A stretch of 64,000 nucleotides of DNA from Micractinium sp. NFX-FRZ (taxonomy: Eukaryota; Chlorophyta; Trebouxiophyceae; Chlorellales; Chlorellaceae). How positions within the stretch are numbered: position 1 is the stretch's first letter; every line of letters begins with the position of its first letter. The notes under the pieces are model-generated. The model was not told the DNA's origin and ran no database searches. It saw nothing but the letters and a program-made list of their open reading frames with translations. The translations under genes and the position numbers were made by a program. The stretch covers positions 310,001 to 374,000 of the forward strand of contig JAPTJF010000002.1 of assembly GCA_029339195.1 (NCBI GenBank). The letters run 5' to 3'. Shown here piece by piece: positions 31,488-42,266 of this stretch.

Positions 31488-34400
31488 ATGGCTCCCACCC
31501 AGCACCCAGCCAGCGTGCTGCGCCACCCTGCCATACTGGCTCTGGTCCTAAGCCTGCTGGCCTCTGGCGCAGCGGCTCAGGCCTTTTGGCGCGGCTGGAA
31601 AAAGGACCACTGCCGCTACACCTACTACCCCGGCACTCGCCAGTGGTCCTCCCAGTTGATGAACATCAAGGTGGGCTCACGTCATCCTCCTCCCCCCTGT
31701 CCCCCTCCCCCGCAGATACACTACAGCGCAGCGTTGCCTGCCATGGCTGCACAGTTCCCATCCGCTGCAATGGCTGTGCTGTCTGTCCACTGTCCTGGTG
31801 CACCCATGCTTGTGCCCACGCTTCCTGCGCTCAGCCCGGCCCGCAGCTGCCACAACAGCCGGCGCCCCGCCAGCCGAGCTGCCTTTCCAATTGGGTCCTC
31901 CTCAACCCGGCCCGCCATGCCCTCCACCCACCTCTGCAGGGCTCTTGGGAGGATGCCTGCAAAAAGATGTATGTTTCACTCAACGGCAGGGTATGGAGGA
32001 GCGGCCCCGACCGTTGTGTGAACGCTGGGGCCTCCGGCATGTGGGGCGAGGTGGACATTGAGGACTCCTCCTGCGCCCCCAACTGGGGCGACTGGAAGAA
32101 GGACGGTTGCTCCCTCAAAAACTCCCAGTGGGTGCGCCAGTGGTCCTCTGTGCTGTGGAACATCCAGGTGCGCTGCCGCTGCTGCTGCCATTGCTACCGT
32201 TTCAGCCAGCCAGCTGGCAAGCATGCACACACAACAGATGTGTGTGCCCACAAGCCAATTTGCATAGTGAACTGCCGCTGGCCTGGCTGCTGGGCATCAT
32301 TTCTGGGCGAGGCTGCCGCCCTTTGACAACAAAAGGCTCCGCCTAGCAGGCATGCAGGCGTGCACACCGCCCCCCATCCCCACTAGTGTACTTGCGCTCC
32401 CAACCGTCCCCTCCCTGCCTCCCCCACCATCCCCGCCCCCGCGTACCTGCTCTTCCCCTGTGCAGGGTAGTTGGGAGGAAGCCTGCAACAGGATGCCCGT
32501 CGACGTCCAAGGAGTGAAGAGGGGTCGCGCCGACCGCTGCAAGAACACTGGCACCAACATGTGGGGTGAGGTGGACGTGCCGGACCCCTCATGCGCCCCC
32601 TACTGGGGCGACTGGAAGAAGGACTCCTGCACCCGCCTGAACACGCGCCAGTGGTCCTCCCATCTGCAAGGCATCCAGGTGAGCATCCTTGCCAGCCAGG
32701 CCAAAGCTCGCATGTTGTGCGGGCCTTGCGCACCCTGCATGCAGGCACGGCTCTCTGCGTGTGCACCCGTCGGCTGCTTGCATGCCCGGGGGAGGAGGAG
32801 TCTGCAACCAACCAGGCGCTGGGCTTAGGCCCTGTGCTACGTGGCCAGCCCTCCAGCTGTGCCAGTACCGTGTCTGCATCTGCATGCACCACCCACTTAA
32901 GTGTGACCTCGCCCCTGGCCCATCCTCCCCGTTAACGTTGTGCCATGAAGACTTAAAGACTTGTGCGCTTCTGCCCATCACCGTGGCTGCAGGGCTCTTG
33001 GGAGGAAGCCTGCAACGCCATGCCTGTGGACGTCCAAGGAGTGAAGAAGAGCCGCCCCGACCGCTGCAAGGTCTCTGGCGGCATGTGGGGCGAGGTGGAC
33101 GTGCCCGACTCATCTTGTGTCCCCAACTGGGGCTCGTGGAAGAGAGACCTTTGCTCCGAAAACCTCCCCGGCTTCCGCCAGTACTCATCTGTCCTGCACG
33201 ACCCCCCGGTGAGCTGGCCAATAGCAACAGCCTGTCGTGCCTGGCCAAGATGACTGACGCCATGGGGTGCCGGTGGGGCAGTGGGGAGCTCTGCCGCAGC
33301 AGCAGCCTCAGCACGCCACACTTCGCCTCACATTAAGGTGGGGGGTTGGGGGTACAGTGAGATTTCCGTATGCGCAAGAATGCGGCGGCGCGGCGGGCCT
33401 ACCTCAATCCCCAGCCACGCCGCCTTGCAGCTGCCACGCATGCGTGTGTGTTGCACATTCCATTGCTTTCCACATGTGTACAGCCTCAGCTTGACCCTTC
33501 TTCACGACCCACCTGTGGGCCCTTGCTGCAGGGCATGGAGGATGCCAAGCAGCTCTGTGCCAAGTGGAAGCTGAGCTTCAAATACGAAGAAGGTTCGGGG
33601 GAGAAGGTTGCAGAGAGGAATGGCGCCGACCGCTGCATCGCTGCCTGGCCGGGCATGTGGGGCGAGGTGGACGTGCGAGACTCCTCCTGCAGCCCCAAAT
33701 GGAAAGATTGGAAGTCAGGCTGCAAGCGCACCGGCCTCCGCGTCTATTCTGCTCAGCTGGACGTCCCACAGGGAACCTCGTGAGTGGGGTGCAGGGTGGT
33801 GGTGATGGTGGTGGTGCCCTTCACCTGTGGACCGGTGGACCGGGGCACACCGCGCATGCTTGAAATGAAGGGGTTCCTGAGTGGCCAGGGCGAGGCGCCC
33901 TCACAGCTGCCATTGCCCAGGTGGCTTCCCCCCCTGGGGCAGTGCATGCTGACATTGCACACGCGCAACAATGTCCCCCATCCCGCTCCTCCCAACCCAA
34001 CCCCACCCGCTCACTCAGACCCCTGCCCCACCCCGGCAATGTTGCAGCTGGGAGGTTGCATGCAAGTCGATGCCTGTTGACGTGCAAACCACCAAGGGCC
34101 GAGTGCAGAAGAACTCGCCGGACCGGTGCATCAACAACAACGGCATGTGGGGCGAGATTGATGTCGTAGACTGGGACTGCAAGGTGTGTGCGGCCCACGC
34201 GTTAGCAGGCTATGCAAGGGTGGGAGCTCCCGCCCGGCGGGCCCACACAGTGAGGACTTGATCGGGCGCTCCGCAGGCCTTTCGTGGGGGGTTCCGGAAC
34301 AAGCAGCATGTGCAAGCTTCAACCGCAGCATGCCTTGGGACTGTGCACAAGCATGCTTCCCTCGTACCCTAACACCCTCCCGCTCTGCCTTTTTTTGCGG

Positions 34401-34893
34401 CCGCTGGCCCACTCCGCAGGTCGGTAAGACCTCCGTCATCACTGACAAATCGTCAGCCCAGTTCCCCACCTGGGGCTTCAGCCTTACGGCCATCCTGGCC
34501 AACGTTCCAGTGGACATTGTAGACATTGGGCCGGAGATTCAGCACTGCATCAATAACGGCGAGACGCAGTTCCAAGTGTGCTACAACCCGCAGACCAATA
34601 GGAGACCTGCGGTACGCCTCTGCACGATGTACAAATTCACCACAGTCCCCACGAGCTGGTGGTCGGCAGCAAAGCTGGCTTATGATTTTGCCGTCTACGT
34701 TGGTAAAGATGATGGTTGCCGCTACGTGAGGTCCGATCGAAACATTCTGCGGAAGTCTAACACTGAGTTCTGCTTCACCTACTCCCAAGCCTACTGCGGC
34801 TACTTGGTGACAGTGGAGAACATTTCGGGCACGAGTCCGGCGAACTCGTGCACCCGCCCGGGGGACTGCAGCATTACTGTCAATTCCTCTTGA
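31488..34893 (+). CDS. Secreted Cys-rich protein with one-exon tandem repeats
   Basis: Exons 31488-31670, 31940-32167, 32466-32678, 32993-33208, 33532-33779, 34048-34183 and 34420-34893 join in phase to 565 residues. A signal peptide (LALVLSLLASGAAAQA) precedes half a repeat, then five repeats of about 70-80 residues. Exons 2-4 each encode exactly one, between phase-0 introns. Repeat consensus: GSWEEACN-MPVDVQGVK, DRC, MWGEVDVPDSSC-P-WGDWKK, a fourth Cys, then RQWSS-L--IQ. Four regularly placed Cys per unit imply internal disulfides. The last exon adds a unique Cys-containing domain (VDIVDIGPEIQHCINNG, SWWSAAKLAYDFAVYVG, NTEFCFTYSQAYCGYLVTVE). I recognise no named domain. No membrane anchor is seen, so it should be secreted to the wall or medium. 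It sits between the duplicated proline-rod genes, suggesting a cell-surface gene cluster. Confidence 0.8.
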
Positions 34894-36397
34894 GCAGCAC
34901 CGTTGCCCGGCATGCCTGCCCAGCACGTTGCCTTGCCATGGCCTGAGCTCCCGTCTTAGCCTAGCCTGGCCAGGCAAGCATGCATACCCGCAAGCGTCGC
35001 TCAGGGGCTTGCACCCAACCACTTTCCATTCCCCACACGTGCACCTCCTTCATCCCACCGTTATGGTTTCTAAGTAACTGTTGTCTCTGCATTCATACCC
35101 GCCTCCCATTTGCCTGCCCACCATCCCACTCCCCATTAGCGTTTATGTCTTTAGGGCATTTGGATCCCCATCCTATGAAGTATCCATGCCCGCGAGGCAA
35201 ACGCCCGCAAGATCCACCCGTCTGTTTCTTCCCTTTTAGCGCTCGCCTTCTTCTTCCCTTCTAGCGCCCACTTGCGCCGCCTTGCTGGATGCTGGATGCT
35301 GGATGCTGGCCGTCTGTTGCCCTCACACGCGCGCTTGTTGCATGAGGCATCCACTTCCAAACTCTCAGCAACTTGCATGTGGGCTAATGGAACTGCCAGC
35401 CCCCCCCACCCCCACCTCACCCCCACCCGCTCGCCCAACCCACCCCCATGGCCTGCACGATAGTCTGTCAAGCTCGTTGATTGCTGATCGAGTAGGTTTT
35501 ACTGCGAAGTTGAAGGATAATGTCGATGCATCATTCCAACCCTCGCTTTGCCATTGAGCCCACTCAATCCCCTCTCCAGCTCAGCAGCTCCACCCTTGCC
35601 TGCGCTGTTTTTCAGGCTGGTCTGCGTCATGCTGTGATGTGTGGCGGGGGTTGCACCCCTCCACAGCAGCACCCCAGCCTCTGTTCAACCTGCTTGTTTC
35701 AGCGCTTTCCTTTTCCAGGTCTTCAGAAATCTGGCATCTTTACCGCAAGTTGCGTTGCGGTTAAACAGATGTAAGCAATCAAACCATTCTTGCAAGTGAC
35801 ATGTGGTCAAACAAGGAGACATGTTTTTTTTGTGTGTCTACAACCCCTCCTGGCAGGAGGGAAGTGCAGGGCGTGATGCTTGCTTTGGGCTGCGGATCGT
35901 GGGTGTGTCCAACCGGCTGGCTGCTGCGAAACTGCGTGCCCACCAGTCTGCCTGGCCCGCCTGCATGCCCGCGCTCCCTGCCCTGCTCCGCACAGTGCAT
36001 GCTGTGGGTCTTGTTGGGAGCGGGGACAGCCATCCGTGACAACCAAGCGGCCCTGTTGCGGCAACACCGCCTCGTGTCTTGCGCAGCTGTCATTGGCTTT
36101 ACAATTACAAATAGAAAGCAAGATTGGGAGACGTAGGCAGCAAAGCAGAAGGGGGACGCTGCAGAGGGGCTGGCTGGGCTGCACAACATGCAGAACAAGC
36201 ATGGAAACACGCAAGTGAAGGGCATCAGGACAGATGTGGGGCGAGGAATGTGGGTGGTGCATGGGCGGGTCACTGGCAGGCCAGGCGACCGTGCACAAAG
36301 TCAAACAGGCCACTGCTCTTGCGCCTGCTCAGTCATTCAGACTGGGTCATGAGGGTGGAAAGGAGCCTGGAGGAAAGGAGGGCCTGAGGGTGGCCTG
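34894..36397. other. Convergent intergenic region, 1.5 kb
   Basis: No supported gene. Three copies of ggatgct stand at about 35287-35305. Poly(C) occurs near 35400. TTACA at 36099-36103 and 36105-36109 gives two minus-strand TGTAA signals for the proline-rod gene, about 290 nt past its stop. From about 36070 the sequence belongs to the duplicated block. Confidence 0.55.
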
Positions 36398-39100
36398 TCA
36401 AAGGTGCACGCGCTCAATCGGCTTGCTGCCCAGTGAACCCACGGTGGCAACTGGCACAGCGCTTGGCTCGGGAGGGGGCAGCTGCTGTAGGGGCACAGAC
36501 ACACGCTCCTCCCGAGGCACGAGCTCGTCGCCCACAAACCCGCGGTCAAGAGCGGCCTGCTGCTGAGGCTGCGGCTGCAGTGCAGCCGCCGCTGGCGGCG
36601 GCGGCTGGCTGTAGGGGCGCCTGCCAGAAGCGGAGCGGCTGGAGGCGCGCTCCTGCCGCGCCGCCTGCCGCTCAGCCCCCGCCTGGGCCTTGCGCTTGCG
36701 GTGCACGTACCAGGCGGTGCCGATGCCCGCGATAGCCAGCGCACCCACCTGCAGGGGCCAGGGGGAGGGCAGGGGAGGGGGCGGGCAGGGGGTAAGTGAA
36801 GGCTGGGGTTGGAGGGTCCGACCAACACCTAGTAGATGCTTGCTTGCTTGTTACTCTTACCGTGTGCTCGTACACACTGTCTGTCACTCGTGCATTGAAG
36901 GCCGCGACTCAGAAGCCCAAGGATCACCTTAACGGGCCCACAGTCATCTTTGTGGCTGTGATAAACAATGCCATCGCACAGAGGCTGCACGTGCAGGCCC
37001 CAAAACGCGCCACAATAGCGCCGCCCCCCACTCCCTCGGCCCCGCTCCCCCCACCTCCCCCCCCTCACCACTGAAACGATGGGCACCACAATCTTGACGA
37101 CATTGGAGGAGCTGCTGCCGCCCTCGGGCTCAGGTGGCGCTGGCACGCCGTACGTCACTGCAGGGGCGTGCACACATGGGCGAGGTACGAGAAAGAGGAG
37201 TGGGAACACCGGCAGGAGGAAACAGGTGGCAGGCCCGTGGTGTGCTCTGCCCACAGGGCGCCCTGCGCACACCCACGCCTCATGCTTGGGCAAAGCCAAC
37301 CGGGATCAGCTCGCACCACCCCAGCATGCATGCTGTGTGCGGTGTGGTCCCCAGGGCAGCCCACCAAGCAAAGTAACCATCGCTCACCCGAGCCGTTGAC
37401 CAGGGTGAGTCCAATGCCCAGCAGCTGCCTGCTCAGCTCCCCACTGTCCACTGCTGCCTGCACCCGGGTCTCCACGCCGGCCACTTGGTCGAGCTGCGCA
37501 TGCACACGAGTCAGCAGCTGGATGGGCTGCTGGGCGGGCGCCTGCTGCAGCAGCGCGCGGCGGCGGCGGCGCGACGGCGGCGGCGCGGCCGCGTTGCTGG
37601 CAGGCGCTTCCGGTGGAACGTCGGTGGCGTTGACGATGATCCAGGAGGAAGGCTGGTTTGTGATGACTGCACACGTGTGGCGGCAGGAGTGGCGGGCAAT
37701 CGTGAGAGTTCGGGTGCCAGAAGGCCTGCCCAACCAGCGGACGGGCGGGGTGGGCAGGCAGATCGGCTGCCACACAAGGCGGACACAGGGGGAGGCAGGT
37801 GCACGAGGAGCGGAAGCAGGCAGGCATGGGCAGGCGTAGGCAGCGTGAGAGGTGCAGGCGCCCACCTGACATCACGTTCTGATAGGGGACCAGCTTCCGG
37901 GCGTTGAAGGAAGCCACGGTGACGGGGGCACCTGGCACGCCTGCAGGGTGCAGGCAGCGTCAGAGGGCAGCGTCGGTCAGGTCAGCAAGCCGCAACCAGT
38001 AAGCTGGGGTCAGCAAGGCTGTTGGCAGGCAGGCAGGGCTGCAGCGTGCACTCGAGCAAGCGCATCAGCCCGCCGCCTCCCTGCCCCCGCCCGCACCTGT
38101 GACCCTCATGTCGACCTGCTGGAAAGTGTCGGGCATGCCTGCGAGTGGCATGGGAGGCAGCAGGGCACAGCCATGGTGAAGGCCCTGTGGTGAAGGCGAC
38201 CCATGGAGGCTCGCTCCTGGCAAGGGCGGTGTTGCACAGCGTGCAGTGCCCATTGCACAGCACGCTGTGCCCATACCGTGCGCCAGAGTGCACTGCGCTG
38301 GGGCCGCCGCTGCACCGGCAACTGAGCCGAGGGCGTGCACTAAGAGCGCCCTTGGCTCAGCCATGATCAGGACAGCCTATTCAGCCGAAAAGCAAGGGCG
38401 TTGAAGTGGTGGGCAGCTGCTTGCAGTCAGAGAGAGACGGCATTGCGCTGTGCCACCAGCACCCCTCTCGGTCCTCCAGATGATGAAGGCAGTTGAACGC
38501 TGGGGTTGCTGACGTGGCGCTCACCTGGCGGGGGAGAGGGCGATGGCGGGGGAGGGGAGGGCGGCGGCGGGGACGGGGGCGGGGGAGAGGGTGGGGGCGG
38601 GGAGTAGGGCAGCGGGGGAGGGAAGGGCGCATCAGTGGGGGCAGGCGCAGGGACAGGTGCATCGGGTGGAGGCAGGGGTGGGGGTGGAGAGGGGGAGGGT
38701 GGAGGCGGAGAGGGCTCGGGCGGTGGTGGGGAGGGCTCAGGCGGGGGAGGAGACGGCTCGGGCAGGGGTGGAGAGGGTGAGGGTGGGGGAGGAGAGGGGG
38801 AGGGGGGCACAGGTTCCGTGGTGGGTGGTGGGGGAGAGGGTGAGGGGGGTGGAGGGGAGGGTGCAGGGGGAGGCGGTGAAGGAGGAGCTGGGAATGGGGG
38901 AGCCGGCGAGGGAGGAGGGGGTGAGGGTGGGAGGGGAGACGAGGTGGGCGGCGGGAGCGGGGACGGAGAGGGCGGGGGCAGAGGTGATGGGGATGGGGGT
39001 GGAGGCGAGGGGGCCTGGGTGGGCGGAGGCGGGGAGGGCTCCGGGGGCGGCGGGGAGGGGCTGGGGGGACGCGGCGACCTGGCTGGCTTGGGCGGGCGAG
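36115..39100. repeat. Segmental duplication, right copy
   Basis: Homologous to about 27940-30860 in the same orientation. Beyond 39171 (going 5' in the gene) the right copy continues with further Pro-rod and signal-peptide exons that the left copy lacks. Confidence 0.9.
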
Positions 39101-41610
39101 GCGAGGGCGCGGGGGAAGGCGGAGGCGAGGGGGAGGCGGTGGGCTTGGGCGGTGGCGGGGATGGCTGGGGCCTGCAGGGGTGGCAAGAGCGGGGGCGGAC
39201 AGGGGGCATGGAGGGGTCTGAGAGGGCAGGGCTTGACGCATCTATCCCCCAAGGGGTGTGCCGCCTCCCTGTGAGCGGGTGCAATGCCGCGAGGGTTGAC
39301 AGCTTTCTGAGGGAAGCTGACTGGGGGAGGTAGCCCCACGGTGGAGGGTGTTGGAGTTGCACTGTTGGGATTGCAGAGCAGCCTTCACTCAGGCAGGTGG
39401 GGGCGGCTGGGCATGGGTGGCAAAGGCAATTTGCCAGCGGAGATTTAACAGAGGTGTGGGGCAAAAGGGGAGACGAGGGGAGTTCGGAAGGTTCAGGAAG
39501 GCTGCAGGTAAATCAGCGGGTGGAAAGAGCCAGCCCATAACTTAAATGCGTGTAGCTAACACCAAACTTACGGCGATGATGAGAGTGGCGGGGGAGGGGA
39601 GGGGGCAGGAGGGGGAGGTGACGGCGGAGGGGGCGACTCGCTATCAGGAGGTGGTGAGGGCGAGAGTGGTGAAGGGGTGGGGGGGGGAGGTGTGGGCGGA
39701 GGGGGCGACTCGCTATCAGGAGGTGGTGAGGGCGAGGGTGGTGAAGGGGTGGGAGGGGGAGGGGAGGGCGGAGGGGGCAACTCGCTATCAGGAGGTGGTG
39801 AGGGTGAGGGTGGTGAAGGGGCGGGGGGGGGAGGGGAGGGCGGAGGGGGCGCCTCGAGATCAGGAGGCGGTGAGGGCGCGGGGGGCGAAGGGGCAGGAGG
39901 GGGAGGTGAGGGCGGAGGGGGCGCCTCGCTATCAGGTGGTGGTGAGGGCGGAGGCGGAGAGGGGGACAGTGGCGCCGGAGGCGGCAACGACGGTCTGCGA
40001 CCGGCGGGAGCACAGAGGGTGTGCTGTCGTGGTCACCATGCATGGCCAACAGCTTGCTTTCCAGGGGTAGTTGTGGGATTTCCTGTCACCCCAGCCACAG
40101 CCGAGACCCCACCAGCACCACCAAACACGCAAGTTGCTGAAACACCCGGTTGCAAGTTCAGCCCAAACGTTCCGGGCAAGCGCCCTCCCTCCATCAACAC
40201 ACTCGCGTCTTACCCCGTCCCCGGCTCTCATGACCCACTCCCCACACCCTGGGATGCAACTGCCTGCACCATCCCTTGCAAGCACTGGCTGCCCAGTGCT
40301 GGGAGGCGGCACTCACGGGGAGGGGGAGGGCGGAGGCGGGGGCGAACTGTTGGGTGGAGGGGAGGGGGAAGGGGGTGGCGGCGGCGAGCCTTCCAAAGGC
40401 GGCGAGGGGGAAGGAGGCGGGGAGGGTGAGGGAGGTGGCGGCTCAAGGGCCGGTTCGGGAGGAGGTGGGGAGGGTGAGGGAGGTGGCGGCTCAAGGGCCG
40501 GTTCAGGAGGCGGTGGGGAGGGTGAGGCAGGTGGCGGCTCAAGGGCCGGTTCGGGAGGCGGTGGGAAAGGTGAGGGAGGTGGCGGCTCAAGGGCTGGTTC
40601 GGGAGGCGGTGGGGAGGGTGAGGGAGGTGGCGGCTCAAGGGCTGGTTCGGGAGGAGGTGGGGAGGGGGAGGGAGGCGGCGGCTCTAGTGCCGGTTCGGGA
40701 GGAGGTGGGGAGGGTGAGGGAGGCGGCGGCTCGACCACGGGGGACGGAGGCGGAGGGGAGGGTGAGGGAGGTGGCGGCTCGACCACGGGCGATGGAGGAG
40801 GAGGGGAGGGTGAGGGCGGTGGGGGCGATGGGGAGTCGAAAACCGGTGGGGGCGGGGAGGGATTGGGCGGCGGCGGGCCAGGCTCGGGTCTGCAAAAGAG
40901 CAGCCCAGCCAGCAAGTCAAGACCAAACATCAGCACAACTGTCAGCTGGCACTGACAGTTTCGATCCTGGCACTCTTTTAGACAATTTTTGGTTTTATGA
41001 GTGAAGCTTGGGCTGCGATGTTAGGCCGCCTTCTCTGCCCATCAGCCTCCCCTGCCCAGACAGAAGATCATCGTCTGGCGACAGGTGCCGTGCTATGTGG
41101 CAGCACGCCTGCCTGTGTGCACATTGGCGGACCCTGGACCACGCTGCCGGCACCCCTTCCTAAACACCCCCAGCAGCAGCAGGCGGCAGCACTTACGGAG
41201 GGGGGAGGGTGGAGGGCGGTGGGAAGGTGTCGGGCTCTGGGGCAGGCGCTGGCGCAATGCCTGGGGACTCTCCGGGTGACGGACTCGGGGCGTCTGCCGG
41301 GGTCGGGGCCGGGGCCTCTCCAGGGGAAGGGGCGGGAGAGGGAAGGAAGTCGCTGTCTGGTGCCGGTGCAGGCCTGCACAGTGCTTGCAAGATGGGTGTG
41401 CGCATGCAAGCCGCATCAGCTGGTGAGTGTGCTGCAGCAGAATCCAGTGCAGGGTGACATTCCTGTGGCACAAGGCTTGTGCAGGACGCTTCAACAACCA
41501 ATGAGCAATACTTACGCTTGGGCGTTCGCCGTTGGAGCTGCACACAGCAGCAGGACTGCCAGCGTCGCAGCCGCCGTCAGGCAGCGGTGGCAGCAGCGGC
41601 GGCGGCACAT
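36398..41610 (-). CDS. Membrane-anchored extensin-like proline-rod protein
   Basis: Ten exons (41516-41610, 41197-41373, 40317-40889, 39572-39994, 38525-39171, 38097-38138, 37866-37940, 37388-37666, 37069-37157, 36398-36748) close in phase to 916 residues. Order: signal peptide (CLTAAATLAVLLLCAAPTANA); Ala/Pro/Ser stretch; about 540 residues of SPPPP rod, the type that is Pro-hydroxylated and arabinosylated in algal walls; a folded stalk (MPDTFQQVDMRVTGVPGAP, VASFNARKLVPYQNVMSVIT, PIQLLTRVHAQLDQVAGVET, QLLGIGLTLVNGSG); a membrane helix (NVVKIVVPIVSVVGALAIAG, then IGTAWYVHRKRK); and a cytoplasmic tail ending PIERVHL. Type I topology with a basic stop-transfer. Each Pro-rich exon has its own repeat unit. 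The exon at 37388 uses acceptor gtgtgcag/TCATC; other choices break the frame. Likely a plasma-membrane-to-wall linker. The stalk matches no domain I know. Confidence 0.75.
39600..39960 (-). repeat. 72-bp coding repeat, about five copies
   Basis: Encodes a 24-residue unit of the form SPPPDSEAPPPPSPPPPAPS plus four more residues. Asp/Glu interrupts the Pro runs in each unit (DSE, DLE). Confidence 0.85.
40425..40730 (-). repeat. 48-bp coding repeat, about six copies
   Basis: Encodes EPPPPSPSPPPPEPAL repeated with few changes, each unit placing Glu at the same two positions. Confidence 0.85.
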
Positions 41611-42266
41611 GCTGCAGGTCCAGCAAACCCTGCAGTTGGGGCGGGCGCGCTGCGGAGACACGCTTAATGGGCCACCCGAGCACAGGAAGTCGTGTATCCG
41701 GCTGCCGGAAGAGGTAGCGGGGGGGCGCTCCTTACAGGCACCCATGGCCCAACGATGCGTGCAGCGGCGTACCTGCTGTTCGGCAAAAATCGATCACAGG
41801 CTGCCCAGCTTCAGTTGGACCCGTGCGCTGCAAGAGTGACGAGCAACGCGTTGCGACGTGCTCCCTCCTGCTGGCCTCAGGGCTAGGTATCGCGTTGCAC
41901 CTGCAATGCGCGTAGCGCGTAAACCATCAGAACCGGCGGTACCCTCGTTTCTGCCGTTTCACGCTGCCGATGTGTCCACCCCAGCGAGGGTTCTTTAAAT
42001 TGCAGGGGTTGCTGTGCCTTAGCGCCGAGTTCTTCAATCTTATTGAGGCGATGCTCAAAACAGGAGGGCGTATGCCGCAAGGGCCCCAGCACACTGAGGC
42101 AAGCTGCCGCCACCTGTCGGGCAATGGTACCAGCGCTCTTGAGCCCCTTTGCACTTCGCACACACCCAATTCAATGCATTACATGGGATGTGTGTGCAAC
42201 CAATCGAGGAGCAGACAGGTCGGCTGATTTCAGGCGTGGGATGAGCCACCCCCCGCCGCTGCCGCC
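41611..42266. promoter_or_regulatory. Promoter side of proline-rod gene and 3' flank of SSRP1
   Basis: 656 bp between two minus-strand genes. TTACA at 42179-42183 is a minus-strand TGTAA 84 nt past the SSRP1 stop. No promoter element recognised. Confidence 0.5.

Noticed and set aside
38427..40955. Plus-strand Gly-rich reading frames (GGGEGEGGGG type)
   Set aside because: They are the antisense reading of the SPPPP-coding exons and have no start, splice or composition logic of their own.
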